Counted from the stretch's first letter, positions 23,825-33,265 are shown. The stretch: 64,000 nucleotides of DNA from Enterovirga aerilata (GCF_013044135.1 NZ_JABEPP010000005.1:361001-425000), one strand, 5' to 3'. Numbers and translations: made by a program. Notes: generated by a model not told the origin, from the sequence alone.

Positions 23825-24925
23825 TTGAACATCGACGGCCGCCCCACACGGACGATCTGGCTCGCCGATGACGGCGCGACCGTCGAGGTCATCGACCAGA
23901 CCCGCCTGCCGCACCGGGTCTCGACCAAGCGGCTGGCGAGCCTGGCGGATGCGGCTGACGCGATCCGGACCATGGTGGTGCGCGGCGCGCCGCTGATCGG
24001 GGTCACCGCGGCCTATGGGCTTGCGCTCGCGATGCGCGAGGACGCCTCCGACGAGGGCATCTCGCGGGCGGTCGAGACGCTCGCTGCAACCCGTCCTACG
24101 GCCGTCAACCTGCGCTGGGCGCTGGACCGCATGGCGGCCGCCCTGACGCGTCCGGAGGTGAACGACCGCGTCGCGGCCGCTTACCGGCTCGCGGCCGAGA
24201 TGGCGGACGAGGACGTCGCGACCTGCCGGGCGATCGGGGAGCATGGCGCGACGCTGATCCGGGACGCGCATGACCGGACCGGCCGCACCGTCAACGTGCT
24301 GACCCACTGCAATGCCGGCTGGCTCGCGGCGGTCGATTGGGGCACGGCGCTGGCGCCGGTCTATGTCGCGCACGATGCCGGCGTGCCGGTCCATGTCTGG
24401 GTCGACGAGACGCGGCCCCGCAACCAGGGCGCCGCGCTCACGGCCTTCGAGCTCGGCCAGCACGGCGTGCCGCACACGATCCTGGCCGACAATGCCGGCG
24501 GGCACATCATGCAGCACGGCCGGGTCGATCTCTGCATCGTCGGCTCGGACCGGACCACCGCGTCGGGCGACGTCGCGAACAAGATCGGCACCTATCTCAA
24601 GGCGCTCGCCGCCCGCGACAACGGCGTGCCGTTCTACGCCGCCCTCCCCGCCTCCACGATCGACTGGAGGCTCGACGACGGGGTCGCGGAGATACCGATC
24701 GAGGAGCGCGGCCCGCGCGAGGTGACCCACATGACGGGCCGGACCGAGACCGGCGATATCGTCACGGTCGAGATCGCCTCGCCCGGCTCGCCGGCCGCGA
24801 ACCCGGCCTTCGACGTCACCCCGGCACGGCTCGTCACCGGCATCATCACCGAGCGGGGCATCGCTGCCGCAAGCCGCGAGGGACTTGCGAGCCTGTTTCC
24901 GGAACATGCGCCGAGGCCGCGATGA
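23825..24925 (+). CDS. mtnA: Methylthioribose-1-phosphate isomerase
   Basis: MtnA converts methylthioribose-1-phosphate to methylthioribulose-1-phosphate in the methionine salvage pathway. The 366-residue protein has [25 protein letters not shown] with the catalytic Cys, [10 protein letters not shown] and IVGSDRT, all family motifs. The start is TTG 23825, since homologues begin at [11 protein letters not shown] and GGGGAAG lies just upstream; an in-frame ATG at 23765 would add 20 residues without similarity. Its stop overlaps the ATG of the next gene, a nucleotide cyclase (ATGA). Other mtn genes are not in the window. Confidence 0.93.
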   Translation: MNIDGRPTRTIWLADDGATVEVIDQTRLPHRVSTKRLASLADAADAIRTMVVRGAPLIGVTAAYGLALAMREDASDEGISRAVETLAATRPTAVNLRWALDRMAAALTRPEVNDRVAAAYRLAAEMADEDVATCRAIGEHGATLIRDAHDRTGRTVNVLTHCNAGWLAAVDWGTALAPVYVAHDAGVPVHVWVDETRPRNQGAALTAFELGQHGVPHTILADNAGGHIMQHGRVDLCIVGSDRTTASGDVANKIGTYLKALAARDNGVPFYAALPASTIDWRLDDGVAEIPIEERGPREVTHMTGRTETGDIVTVEIASPGSPAANPAFDVTPARLVTGIITERGIAAASREGLASLFPEHAPRPR

Positions 24926-26124
24926 GCCATGCCGGCCCCGGCCCGGGGCTCGAGGCCGCGCTCCCGGCCATAAGGGACTGGATCATCCTCGAAGGCCTCG
25001 AGGGCACGAGCCTCGCCGCCCTGCTCGAAGGCTTCGCGAGGCGTGTGGTCGCGGCCGGACTGCACCTCTCGCGGGCATATCTCGCCTCGCCCGCCGTCCA
25101 TCCCGAGATCCGGGCCGTCAACCTGACCTGGCGGCCGGCGACGGGCGTCATCCGCGAGGGGGTGGGGCACGAACGCTTTCCGAACGCCTTCGACACGAGC
25201 CCGATCGCGTTCATGCTGGCGAACAACATCGTCCGGCATCGCTGGCGGCTCGACAGCGCCGCCGGCCGGCAAGGCTACGCGCTGCTGGACGAGCTGCACG
25301 CCGAAGGCGATGTCGACTACGCGGCGCATATCGTGAAGTTCGGCGGCAGCGCCACGACGGCGATGCAGGGCGTCGCACTCACGGTCTCGACCGATCGGGC
25401 CGAAGGCTTCGCCCGGGAAGAGCTTGCCTTCCTGAACGCGCTCGTCCCGCCGCTCGCGCTCGCCGTGTACCGGGTCGCATTGTTCGACATGATGACGGCC
25501 ATCCTCGACGCCTATATCGGCCACAACGCCGGGCGGCGCATCCTGGGCGGCGAGATCCGGCGCGGGCACGGCCACCGGCTCCCGGCCGCGATCCTGATCG
25601 CGGACCTGCGCGGCTTTACGGCCGCATCCGAGGGCGGCGGCGAGGAGCTGATCGCCAGGCTGGGAGAGCATCTCGGCGCCGTTGCCGAGCCGATCGAGGC
25701 CGCGGGGGGCGAGGTGCTTAAGTTCCTCGGCGACGGGCTGCTTGCCGGCTTCCCGATCGATGGCGAGCTCGGTCCAGGGGCGGCCTGCGCGGCCGCGATA
25801 TCGGCCGCGATCGAGGCGATCTCCCGAAACGACGGGGTGAACGCCCGCCATGCCGCAGGGCCGGCGCTTCCGCTGGACATCGCCCTCCACCTGGGCGAGG
25901 TCTTCTACGGGAATGTCGGCGGCGGGGGCCGGCTCGATTTCACCGTCATCGGCCCGGCCGTGAACGAGGCAAGCCGGATCGAGGCCCTGTGCGGGATCCT
26001 CGACCGCTCGCTTCTCATGTCAGCCGATTTCGCCCGATCCTGCGGGCGGCCGACTGTCAGCCTCGGCCACCATCGGCTCCGCGGCGTGAGCGAGCCGCGC
26101 GAGATCTTCGCCCTGGCGGGCTGA
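24922..26124 (+). CDS. Class III adenylate/guanylate cyclase
   Basis: The 400-residue protein has a C-terminal class III cyclase domain (about 215-400) and an N-terminal part of about 200 residues without a membrane segment. [13 protein letters not shown] gives metal-binding Asp228, [10 protein letters not shown] gives Asp271, Lys267 lies in EVLKFLGDG, and [16 protein letters not shown] holds the transition-state Asn and Arg. All catalytic residues are present, so it should be active; substrate is probably ATP given Lys. The N-terminus resembles regions paired with this cyclase subgroup in rhizobia and may be a sensor. The gene overlaps mtnA by four bases and converges with the MaoC gene. Confidence 0.9.
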   Translation: MSHAGPGPGLEAALPAIRDWIILEGLEGTSLAALLEGFARRVVAAGLHLSRAYLASPAVHPEIRAVNLTWRPATGVIREGVGHERFPNAFDTSPIAFMLANNIVRHRWRLDSAAGRQGYALLDELHAEGDVDYAAHIVKFGGSATTAMQGVALTVSTDRAEGFAREELAFLNALVPPLALAVYRVALFDMMTAILDAYIGHNAGRRILGGEIRRGHGHRLPAAILIADLRGFTAASEGGGEELIARLGEHLGAVAEPIEAAGGEVLKFLGDGLLAGFPIDGELGPGAACAAAISAAIEAISRNDGVNARHAAGPALPLDIALHLGEVFYGNVGGGGRLDFTVIGPAVNEASRIEALCGILDRSLLMSADFARSCGRPTVSLGHHRLRGVSEPREIFALAG

Positions 26125-27162
26125 TCCGGCCGTCTCGGCCGGCACGTTGCGGCCGATGAATCCGCTCCCGTCGAAGGCGAAGACCTTCTCGCCCTCCTGG
26201 TTCCAGCCGGTGTTGTGGCTGAACGAGATGCCCCAGCCCGGGCGTGACGAGGAAATCCGCTTGCCGACGAGCGTCGTCGCGAACCGGATCGTGTCGCCGG
26301 CATAGACCGGCTTCAGCCAGCGCAGGTTCTTGAAGCCCGGCGACGGCCCGAAACGCGGCGGCTCACGACCGGCCGAATGGGCTTCCTCCAGGGCGGCCTG
26401 CCTGGCCTTCACCAGAAGCCGCATCCAGATCGCGGCGGTATGCCACCCCGATGCGGCGAGCCGGCCGAAATGGCTCTTCCTCGCCTCCTCCTCGCTCAGG
26501 TGGAACGGCTGCGGGTCGAACTGGCCCGCGAAGGCGACGATCTCCTCAGGCTCGAAGGTGTGCTCGCCAAGAAAGTCGGTTGCACCAATTTCCAGCGCGT
26601 CGAAGCCCCGCGCCATCTGCGACCCGCCATGCGACGGGGGCCGGAGCGCATCGAACACCTCCGCCGGCTTCTCCGGCCGCGCATCGTCATTCCGGCCTCG
26701 GGCCATGGGCTCCCCGGGGCTCCGGCGCTCGAACATGATGGGATTGGTCTGAGACATGACGACCTCGCCCGCGCCGTTCAGCGTCTCGAACCGGAACTGG
26801 ACGACTCCCATCGCCGGGCGACTGCGCGAGGTCTTCGCCTCGAGGATCGTCTGCCGGACCGAGAGCAGGTCGCCGGGTAGAACCGGCCGCAGCCACTGCA
26901 CCTCGTCGATCCCGGGGCTGCCCATGCTGGCTGCGCGAAGGAGCCACGCATCGCAGAGCATGCGCATCTGCATGGCGATGGTATGCCAGCCGGACGCGAT
27001 CAGACGGCCGACGAAGGTGTCACGCGCGCTGTCCTCGCCGAGATGGAACGGCTGTGCGTCATAGGCGCGGGCGAAGGCGATGATCTCCCCGGCGGAAACG
27101 CTCTTGCCGCCGAAGGTGGTCACCGTGCCGGGAACCAGGTCCTCGAAATAGATCTCCGGCAT
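26020..27162 (-). CDS. Tandem MaoC-like hydratase protein
   Basis: This 380-residue protein contains two hot-dog-fold MaoC domains, about residues 1-150 and 185-335. Each has the hydratase signature (YDAQPFHLGED and FDPQPFHLSEEEA, with GRLIASGWHT and GRLAASGWHT), so an internal duplication or fusion of two adjacent genes is likely. MaoC enzymes hydrate 2-enoyl-CoA or act as thioesterase-like proteins. The last 35 residues are encoded antisense to the cyclase 3' end, and have no hot-dog similarity. Its ATG is 11 bases after the ychF stop, so it belongs to that transcript. Confidence 0.85.
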   Translation of the reverse strand: MPEIYFEDLVPGTVTTFGGKSVSAGEIIAFARAYDAQPFHLGEDSARDTFVGRLIASGWHTIAMQMRMLCDAWLLRAASMGSPGIDEVQWLRPVLPGDLLSVRQTILEAKTSRSRPAMGVVQFRFETLNGAGEVVMSQTNPIMFERRSPGEPMARGRNDDARPEKPAEVFDALRPPSHGGSQMARGFDALEIGATDFLGEHTFEPEEIVAFAGQFDPQPFHLSEEEARKSHFGRLAASGWHTAAIWMRLLVKARQAALEEAHSAGREPPRFGPSPGFKNLRWLKPVYAGDTIRFATTLVGKRISSSRPGWGISFSHNTGWNQEGEKVFAFDGSGFIGRNVPAETAGSARQGEDLARLAHAAEPMVAEADSRPPAGSGEIG

Positions 27163-27173
27163 GCCGCCCCCGC

Positions 27174-28271
27174 TCAGGTGTTGAAGCGGAAATGCAGCAC
27201 GTCGCCGTCGGCGACAACGTATTCCTTGCCCTCAAGCCTCAGCTTGCCGGCGTCGCGCGCGCCCGCCTCGCCCTTGAGTGCGACGTAGTCGGGATAGGCG
27301 ATGGTCTCCGCCCGGATGAAGCCCTTCTCGAAATCGGTGTGGATCACGCCGGCGGCTTGCGGCGCCCGCGTGCCCTTCGTGATCGTCCAGGCGCGCGCCT
27401 CCTTGGGGCCGACCGTGAAATAGGTAAGCAGGCCGAGCAGCTCGTAGCCGGCCCGGATGACGCGGTTCAGGCCGGGCTCGTCCAGGCCGACCGCCTCCAG
27501 ATACTCCTTCTGCTCCTCCGGGGGCAGGACGGCGATCTCGCTCTCGATCTTGGCGGAGACCACCACGGCCTTGGCGCCTTCCTCCTTCGCCCGCTCGAAG
27601 ACGCGGGCCGAAAAGGCGTTTCCGTCATGCGCGGAAGCTTCCTCGACGTTGCAGACGTAGAGAACGGGCTTGGAGCTGAGGAGGCCGAGGGAGGAGAAGA
27701 GCTTCTCCTCCTCGGGTCTGCGCTCCACGAGGCGCGCCGGCCTCCCCTCGCGCAGGAGAACCAGGGCGCGGTTGACGAGGTCGAGCGTCTCCTTCGCCTC
27801 CTTGTCGCCGCCGCGCGCCCTCTTCTCGAGGCTGATCACCCGACGCTCGAGGCTCTCCAGGTCCGCGAGCATGAGCTCGGTCTCGATCGTCTCGATATCG
27901 GCGATCGGATCGATCGCGCCCTCGACATGGGTGACGTCCGGATCCTCGAAGCAGCGCACCACATGGGCGATCGCGTCGCATTCGCGGATATTGGCCAGGA
28001 ACTGGTTGCCGAGCCCCTCGCCCTTGGACGCGCCGCGCACGAGCCCGGCAATGTCCACGAAGGTCAGGCGGGTCGGAATGATCTCCTTCGAGCCCGCGAT
28101 GGCCGCGAGCGTGTCGAGCCGCGGATCCGGGACCGCGACGTCGCCGACATTCGGCTCGATGGTGCAGAACGGATAATTCGCCGCCTGCGCGGCGGCGGTC
28201 TGCGTCAGCGCATTGAACAGCGTCGACTTGCCGACATTCGGCAGGCCGACGATGCCGCATTTGAAACCCAT
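27174..28271 (-). CDS. ychF: Redox-regulated ATPase YchF (OLA1 family)
   Basis: YchF is a conserved P-loop protein of the Obg-related family that prefers ATP and interacts with ribosomes. The 365-residue protein starts MGFKCGIVGLPNVGKST with the G1 loop at residues 8-16. FVDIAGLVRGASKGEGLGNQF supplies G3, and the TGS-domain C-terminus ends DGDVLHFRFNT. Length and motifs are complete. It is followed by the MaoC gene. Upstream lies 243 bases without a gene, then pth. Confidence 0.96.
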   Translation of the reverse strand: MGFKCGIVGLPNVGKSTLFNALTQTAAAQAANYPFCTIEPNVGDVAVPDPRLDTLAAIAGSKEIIPTRLTFVDIAGLVRGASKGEGLGNQFLANIRECDAIAHVVRCFEDPDVTHVEGAIDPIADIETIETELMLADLESLERRVISLEKRARGGDKEAKETLDLVNRALVLLREGRPARLVERRPEEEKLFSSLGLLSSKPVLYVCNVEEASAHDGNAFSARVFERAKEEGAKAVVVSAKIESEIAVLPPEEQKEYLEAVGLDEPGLNRVIRAGYELLGLLTYFTVGPKEARAWTITKGTRAPQAAGVIHTDFEKGFIRAETIAYPDYVALKGEAGARDAGKLRLEGKEYVVADGDVLHFRFNT

Positions 28272-28514
28272 GGTCAGCTCAATGATGGGGCAGCACGTCC
28301 GACGGCGCCGCGTTGAAAGGATCTATGAGGGTCACGCCGCCGAAGCGAGCGCCGCTCGACATGCCTCGGGCAGGAAGCAGCGACGGCCACCCATTTCGGC
28401 CGGCCACAAGGAGGTAATCGGACCAGTCGAACCGGAAACGCGCGCGGGATCCGCCAAGCGACCTCGTGTCTCCCTGGAGTTAATGGCGCGTGCAGCGGCG
28501 AGCAAGGTTGATGC

Positions 28515-29096
28515 TCAGGCCTGCGCGCCGGACTCGGTCGCCAGATGGACCTTGTTCTGGAAGCTCGCATCGTCGCCCTTGGCGAGAAGTGCGGCATTCT
28601 CCGCGCAGGCGCGGACCACGTCCTCGACCCAGCCCCGCTCGGCCTTCGGGAAGTCGCTGAGCACGTAGCCGTGCACGAGGTCCTTGTGACCCGGATGGCC
28701 GATGCCCAGCCGGACGCGTTTGTAGTCGTTGCCGCAGAGCGCCGTGATGGACCGCAGGCCGTTATGGCCGGCATTGCCGCCGCCCACCTTCACGCGCACC
28801 TTGCCCGGAGCGAGGTCCAGCTCGTCATGGAAGACGACGAGATCGGAGAGGCCGAGCTTGAAGAAGCGCAGAGCCTCCGCCACGGAGCGGCCGGACTCGT
28901 TCATGTAGGTCTCGGGCTTCAGCAGCAGGACCTTCTCGCCGCCGAGCACCGCGTCCGCGGCCTGGCCCTGGAAGCGCCGTCGCCATGGCTGGGCCGCGTG
29001 GACGCGCGCCATCTCGTCCACGACCATGAAGCCGATATTGTGCCGGTTGCCCGCGTAGCAGGGGCCTGGATTGCCGAGCCCGACGAAGAGGCGCAT
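28515..29096 (-). CDS. pth: Peptidyl-tRNA hydrolase
   Basis: Pth releases peptides from tRNA that drop off the ribosome. The 193-residue protein starts [20 protein letters not shown], with the catalytic His19. [10 protein letters not shown] and VFHDELDL (second catalytic Asp) follow, then [12 protein letters not shown] and RVRLGIGHP. The family length is met. It lies 59 bases after rplY on the same strand, the usual rplY-pth pairing in alphaproteobacteria. Confidence 0.97.
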   Translation of the reverse strand: MRLFVGLGNPGPCYAGNRHNIGFMVVDEMARVHAAQPWRRRFQGQAADAVLGGEKVLLLKPETYMNESGRSVAEALRFFKLGLSDLVVFHDELDLAPGKVRVKVGGGNAGHNGLRSITALCGNDYKRVRLGIGHPGHKDLVHGYVLSDFPKAERGWVEDVVRACAENAALLAKGDDASFQNKVHLATESGAQA

Positions 29097-29155
29097 CCCG
29101 CTCTCCCCGACCAGCTAGACAGAGAAGGATCGGGTGCCCGCGCGGGGCGCCCGGA

Positions 29156-29770
29156 TCAGCTCGCCGCCGGAGCCGCTTCGGTCGCTTCCGGAGCCTCTTC
29201 CTTGAAGCCTGCCGGAACCGCGATCGTGGCGAGCGTGAAGTCGCGCTCGATCACGGGACGCGCACCGGCCGGCAGCGTGACGGCGGAGATGTGGAGCGAA
29301 TCGTTGATGTCGAGCCCCTCGAGGCTCGCCTCGATCGCGTCCGGGATCTGGTCGCTCGGGACGATCAGCTCGACCGTATGACGCACGACGTTGAGCGTGC
29401 CGCCGCGCTTCAGGCCCCGGCAGTTCTCCTGGCCCACGAAATGGACCGGAACTTCAACCGTTATCGTCTGCCCTTCCGCCAGCCGCATGAAGTCGACATG
29501 GAGAGGAAGGTCCTTCACGGGGTCGAGCTGGTAGTCGCGCGGAATGACGCGGGTACGGTTGCCGCCCACGTCGAGCTCGAAGATCGTCGTCAGGAAGTGG
29601 CCCGCGAAGATCAGCTGGCGCATCTCGTTGCCGTCGAGCGCGATCGAGACCGCATCGGCGCCGCCGCCATAGATCACAGCCGGCACACGGCCCTGGCGCC
29701 GCTCCGCCCGGGCGCCGCCCTTGCCCGAACGCTCACGGGCAACGGCCTTCAGCTCTCTCACCGCACTCAT
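29156..29770 (-). CDS. rplY: Large ribosomal subunit protein bL25, Ctc-type long form
   Basis: bL25 binds 5S rRNA on the large subunit. The 204-residue protein is the long CTC/TL5 form with an N-terminal 5S-binding domain (residues 1-95; RERSGKGGARAERRQGRVPAVIYG) and a C-terminal beta domain (about 100-190). An Ala-rich tail ends the chain. GGAGAG lies upstream of the ATG. A hairpin leader and a sigma70-like promoter are found upstream. Confidence 0.96.
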   Translation of the reverse strand: MSAVRELKAVARERSGKGGARAERRQGRVPAVIYGGGADAVSIALDGNEMRQLIFAGHFLTTIFELDVGGNRTRVIPRDYQLDPVKDLPLHVDFMRLAEGQTITVEVPVHFVGQENCRGLKRGGTLNVVRHTVELIVPSDQIPDAIEASLEGLDINDSLHISAVTLPAGARPVIERDFTLATIAVPAGFKEEAPEATEAAPAAS

Positions 29771-29791
29771 CGCTTCTCTCCGAAACGTCGA

Positions 29792-29814
29792 AGGCCGCCA
29801 TCACAAGGCGGCCT
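29792..29814 (-). promoter_or_regulatory. Hairpin in the rplY leader
   Basis: An eight-base-pair GC-rich stem (AGGCCGCC with GGCGGCCT, 7-base loop) sits 22 bases upstream of the rplY ATG. On the minus strand it is followed by TTCGACGTTT. It could be a ribosomal-protein leader structure or a weak attenuator. Confidence 0.4.
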
Positions 29815-29891
29815 CTCCTCAGCGGGATCCGAACCGGCCGGATTCGCCGCGAGCGCAAGCGGGGCTATTCAAGGCCCCGACGCAGAGCCGC

Positions 29892-29920
29892 CATATAGCG
29901 GCAGGGTTTCGGGAGCGCAA
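29892..29920 (-). promoter_or_regulatory. Sigma70-like promoter for rplY-pth
   Basis: On the minus strand, TTGCGC (29920-29915) and TATATG (29897-29892, within GCTATATGG) are separated by exactly 17 bases. This matches the alphaproteobacterial CTTGAC-N17-CTATAT pattern and is about 120 bases upstream of rplY. Confidence 0.5.
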
Positions 29921-29933
29921 CCGCAAAGGATCC

Positions 29934-29968
29934 CGAAAATGCAGACGGCGCGGGCCGGAGCCCGCGCC
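29934..29968 (-). terminator. Terminator after the outer-membrane protein gene
   Basis: A perfect nine-base-pair stem (GGCGCGGGC with GCCCGCGCC, 4-base loop) at 29947-29968 is followed on the minus strand by GTCTGCATTTTCGGG. It lies 20 bases after the stop of the beta-barrel gene. The U-tract is short, so termination may be partial. Confidence 0.5.
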
Positions 29969-29987
29969 GCTCAGCGTGCGAACCCGC

Positions 29988-30842
29988 TCAGTACTTGCGG
30001 ATGAGGGGGGGATGCTCGTAGGCCGGGGCGTCCGCGAAGAGATAGCGGAAGCCGACCTTGAAGTCGTGCGAATCGATGTCGTGGAACCGGGTCGGCGGCG
30101 TGGTGGTCCCGTCGTAGCCGACGATGATCCCGGAACGGGCGTCGCCCAGATTCAGGTAGCGATAGGCGAACTCGATCGAGAAGTTCGGGGACACCGCATA
30201 GGCCACGCCGGCATGGACGGCCCAGGCGAAGTTGGTCTCGGCATGGTCGCGTGCCGTTGCCAGCCCGAGCCCGACCGGCGCGCCGGGCGGAACGGTGGGG
30301 ACGAAGCTGACGCCGACATCCCGATAGTCGTGCAGCGTGTTGTGCGCGAAGCCGACGCCGGCGCCGATGAACGGCGTGAAGCCGTACCAGGTACCGAGAT
30401 CGAAGTAGACGTTGGCGAGCCCGACCCATTCGGACTTGCTGGTGGTCGTCTGGTTCGTGCCGAAGAAGATGCCGGGCGTCGAGACGCTGTCGTAGCCGTG
30501 ATAGTTCGAGCGGCCGCGATACTCTCCGGTCACGTCGAAGCGCAGCCAGTCGTTGAACTTGTAGCCGACGCCCACGCCCCCGAACGGGGCGGCGTCGAAG
30601 CCCTTCTGGGTGGTGGTGAGCGTCGTTCCGGGGGCGATCACCGGATTGGAGATCCGGTCGACGCTCTGGTTGCTGAAGCCGATATCGCCGCGCAGGTACC
30701 AGCCGCCCGCGAAGGGCGCAGGAGCCTCGAACGGCTCGGGCATCGGAGGAGGCGGAAGAAGATCGGCCGCTTGCGCCGTCATGGATGACGCCGCAACCGC
30801 CAGAAATCCCGCCACGGAGGCGTAGAGTTTCAAGCTGCCCAT
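29988..30842 (-). CDS. Outer-membrane beta-barrel protein (Omp25/RopB-like)
   Basis: The 284-residue protein has a signal peptide (MGSLKLYASVAGFLAVAASS, cleaved after AQA). The mature chain starts ADLLPPPPMPEP, typical of Omp25/RopB-type porin-like proteins. Alternating hydrophobic strands follow: WYLRGDIGF, FGGVGVGYKFNDWLRFDVTGEYR, FTPFIGAGVGFAHN and AWAVHAGVAYAVSPNFSIEFAYRYLN. The predicted barrel has 8 strands. The ATG at 30842 is preferred over 30902 because it starts the signal peptide and GAAGGGA precedes it. A CtrA box lies 76 bases upstream, suggesting cell-cycle control. Terminal residue is Tyr rather than Phe. Confidence 0.85.
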   Translation of the reverse strand: MGSLKLYASVAGFLAVAASSMTAQAADLLPPPPMPEPFEAPAPFAGGWYLRGDIGFSNQSVDRISNPVIAPGTTLTTTQKGFDAAPFGGVGVGYKFNDWLRFDVTGEYRGRSNYHGYDSVSTPGIFFGTNQTTTSKSEWVGLANVYFDLGTWYGFTPFIGAGVGFAHNTLHDYRDVGVSFVPTVPPGAPVGLGLATARDHAETNFAWAVHAGVAYAVSPNFSIEFAYRYLNLGDARSGIIVGYDGTTTPPTRFHDIDSHDFKVGFRYLFADAPAYEHPPLIRKY

Positions 30843-30917
30843 GACAGGGTCCCTTCGTTCTTGGCGGCCATTGGAGGGACCGCGCGAGGTGAACGGGGCC
30901 AACTTGTCAGGGACGAG

Positions 30918-30932
30918 TTAAAGCCGACTTAA
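30918..30932. promoter_or_regulatory. CtrA-binding site
   Basis: TTAA-N7-TTAA is a full CtrA box; read on the minus strand it gives TTAAGTCGGCTTTAAC, which also has the final C of the TTAA-N7-TTAAC consensus. A third TTAA follows at 30935-30938. It lies 76 bases before the beta-barrel start and 163 bases before the small plus-strand gene, so it could act on either; the minus-strand orientation favours the barrel gene. Confidence 0.7.
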
Positions 30933-31094
30933 CCTTAAAAGTTTGCCTTGCTGCTTCGTTACCGGCCGTGCGTGCGGGGAAAATCTTCGATCGCGCGTAC
31001 CCGCCGCCTAGGATCGAACGCTGTCTCGCGACGGCCAAGTTCAAACAGGCGTCATCCCGCTCGGCTTACCTACCCGGACGTGGGTGAGGTTCCG

Positions 31095-31235
31095 ATGTCC
31101 ATAGAACCGAACGATGCTCCGCTGCGCCCGGACGAGATGCCGGAAGGCGGATCGAGGCTGAGCCGGCTGATGATCGTGTCTGCGGTCGTCACCGGAACCT
31201 TCCTGGTCTACATGGTGATAAGCGCGGTGATCTGA
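31095..31235 (+). CDS. Small single-helix membrane protein
   Basis: The 46-residue protein has a soluble acidic N-terminus (residues 1-22) and a C-terminal membrane helix (LMIVSAVVTGTFLVYMVISAVI). GTGAGG sits six bases before the ATG. No homologue family can be named. Tail-anchored proteins of this size are common in the order and often go unannotated. Confidence 0.6.
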   Translation: MSIEPNDAPLRPDEMPEGGSRLSRLMIVSAVVTGTFLVYMVISAVI

Positions 31236-31283
31236 CACGGAGCGCCCGAACCACCGCGCTCCCGGCACGTTGCAAGACCACGC

Positions 31284-31748
31284 TTGCGCCGACGGCATGA
31301 GTCCGGATCCGCACGACACGGTCGAAGACAGTGCCGGCAGACGGAGCAGGCTGCGCAGCAGACCGAAGCTGCGGCTCGGCAGACGAAGGACAGCGCCGAC
31401 AGGCGGACAGAACTGGCGGCGGACCGGACCGTCTTCGCCGCGGAGCGCACCTATGCGGCCTGGGTCAGGACCGGACTTGCGGCCCTTGCGAGCGGCATCG
31501 GCGCCAAGAAAGTGCTGGGCGGCGTCGTTCCCGAGCCGGTGATCCTCGCCACCGGATCCGTCCTCGTCCTGTTCAGCGCGTTCTGCTTCGTGGCCGGCGT
31601 ATGGCGGCAGCTCTTCACCGGCGCGCCGCCGCCCAACCCCGACGTCAGCCGCCTGCCGCCCGCGATCCTGGTCGCCGTAAACGGCTTCCTGGCGCTGGTC
31701 GCGCTCGCGGCGCCGCTCGGCGTCTGGTTCGGCCGTACCGGAGGCTGA
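31284..31748 (+). CDS. DUF202 membrane protein, N-terminus doubtful
   Basis: The protein has the DUF202 (YidH-like) domain: [20 protein letters not shown], then TYAAWVRTGLAALASGIGAKKVL, with three hydrophobic helices. Its reading frame has only a TTG start at 31284 without a ribosome site. An ATG at 31297 in another frame begins MSPDPHDTVEDSA, which looks like a natural start for this family, and then would need a frame change near 31335-31345. Either the gene starts at TTG, or a base is missing through mutation or sequencing error. It ends one base before the glmM stop on the other strand. Confidence 0.65.
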   Translation: MRRRHESGSARHGRRQCRQTEQAAQQTEAAARQTKDSADRRTELAADRTVFAAERTYAAWVRTGLAALASGIGAKKVLGGVVPEPVILATGSVLVLFSAFCFVAGVWRQLFTGAPPPNPDVSRLPPAILVAVNGFLALVALAAPLGVWFGRTGG

Positions 31749-33086
31749 TCAAGCCGCCCGGGAGAGCGCGTCCACGACCTCGTCCACGACCTCCGTCACG
31801 AGGGCGCGATCGTCTCCCTCCCCCATGACGCGGATGACCGGCTCGGTCCCCGACGGGCGGATCACGAGGCGGCCCGTTCCCCCGAGCCGCTGCTTGGCCG
31901 CCTCGATGACGGTGGTGACGGCCTCGCTCTTGAGCGGCTGGCCGCCCTTCGTCCGAACGTTCTTGAGGATCTGCGGCAGCGGCTCGAAGCAGTGGCAGAC
32001 CTCGGATACGGGCTTGTCCAGCCGCGTGACCACGGAGAGGAGCTGAAGCGCCGCGATCAGGCCGTCGCCCGTCGTCATGTAGTCCGACAGGATGATGTGG
32101 CCCGACTGCTCGCCGCCCAGGTTGTAGCCGTGCTCGCGCATCTGCTCGAGGACGTAGCGGTCGCCGACGGCCGTCCGGACGAGGCTGAGCCCGAGCCCTT
32201 CCAGATAGCGCTCGAGGCCCAGGTTGGACATGATCGTCGCCACGACGCCGGGCTTCGCGAGCCGGCCGTCCTCGCGCCAGCTCTTGGCGATCACGGCCAT
32301 GAGCTGGTCACCGTCGACGATCTGTCCCTTCTCGTCGATGACGAGCACGCGGTCGGCATCGCCGTCGAGTGCGATCCCGACATCCGCCCTGAGCTCCCGC
32401 ACCTTCCGGACCAGCGCGTCCGGGGCGGTCGAGCCGACATCCCGGTTGATGTTGAAGCCGTCCGGCTCGACCCCGATGGCGATGACCTCCGCGCCGAGCT
32501 CCCAGAGGGTCTCCGGCGCGACCTTGTAGGCTGCGCCGTTGGCGCAATCGACCACCACCCTCAGGCCCTCCAGATCGAGCTGGCGCGGGAGCGTGCGCTT
32601 GGCGAACTCGATATAGCGCGCATGCACGCCCTCGATGCGCTTGGCGCGTCCGAGCCGGTCCGATTTCGCCAGGCGGGCGGAGAGGTTGGAATCCATCAGG
32701 GCCTCGATCTCGCTCTCCACCTCGTCGGAGAGCTTGAAGCCGTCCGGCCCGAAGATCTTGATGCCGTTGTCCTCGTAGGGATTGTGCGACGCGGAGATCA
32801 TCACGCCGAGATCGCAGCGCATCGACCGGGTGAGCATCGCGACCGCGGGCGTCGGCATGGGGCCGAGCAGGAGCACGTCGATGCCGACGGAGGTGAATCC
32901 GGCCTGGAGGGCCGATTCGATCATGTAGCCGGACAGACGCGTGTCCTTGCCGATCACGACGCGGTGCCGGTAGTCGCCGCGCCGGAACATCAGCCCGGCC
33001 GCCTGCCCGACCTTGAGGGCCAGCTCGGGCGTGATCACGCCGTTCGCGCGCCCCCGCACGCCGTCGGTCCCGAAATACTTGCGCAA
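31749..33086 (-). CDS. glmM: Phosphoglucosamine mutase
   Basis: GlmM converts glucosamine-6-phosphate to glucosamine-1-phosphate for peptidoglycan and lipopolysaccharide. The 445-residue protein has [15 protein letters not shown] with the phosphoserine Ser100, the metal loop DGDADR, and RPSGTEP near the C-terminus. The start is TTG at 33086 ([12 protein letters not shown], the invariant family start), preceded by GGGGGAG. An in-frame ATG at 33218 would add 44 unrelated residues. It is convergent with the DUF202 gene and divergent from bdhA. Confidence 0.97.
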   Translation of the reverse strand: MRKYFGTDGVRGRANGVITPELALKVGQAAGLMFRRGDYRHRVVIGKDTRLSGYMIESALQAGFTSVGIDVLLLGPMPTPAVAMLTRSMRCDLGVMISASHNPYEDNGIKIFGPDGFKLSDEVESEIEALMDSNLSARLAKSDRLGRAKRIEGVHARYIEFAKRTLPRQLDLEGLRVVVDCANGAAYKVAPETLWELGAEVIAIGVEPDGFNINRDVGSTAPDALVRKVRELRADVGIALDGDADRVLVIDEKGQIVDGDQLMAVIAKSWREDGRLAKPGVVATIMSNLGLERYLEGLGLSLVRTAVGDRYVLEQMREHGYNLGGEQSGHIILSDYMTTGDGLIAALQLLSVVTRLDKPVSEVCHCFEPLPQILKNVRTKGGQPLKSEAVTTVIEAAKQRLGGTGRLVIRPSGTEPVIRVMGEGDDRALVTEVVDEVVDALSRAA

Positions 33087-33265
33087 GATCCGCTCCCCCG
33101 TCGGAAAGCCCCTCGCCCGCCGGAATGGCGACAATCGGGCAGCCTCGCCGAGGCTAGCCGGGAGGGATTGAGGGATCGTGAGTCCGAGTAGAAGGAGCGG
33201 CGCCCCCGCAGGTGACATCCGGCCGAGCGATGCATAGGTGTGCGGCGCACAATGAGGAGGTGATC

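Noticed and set aside
28272-28514. Possible gene between pth and ychF
   Set aside because: Only short frames with shadow composition; 243 bases with no motif or ribosome site.
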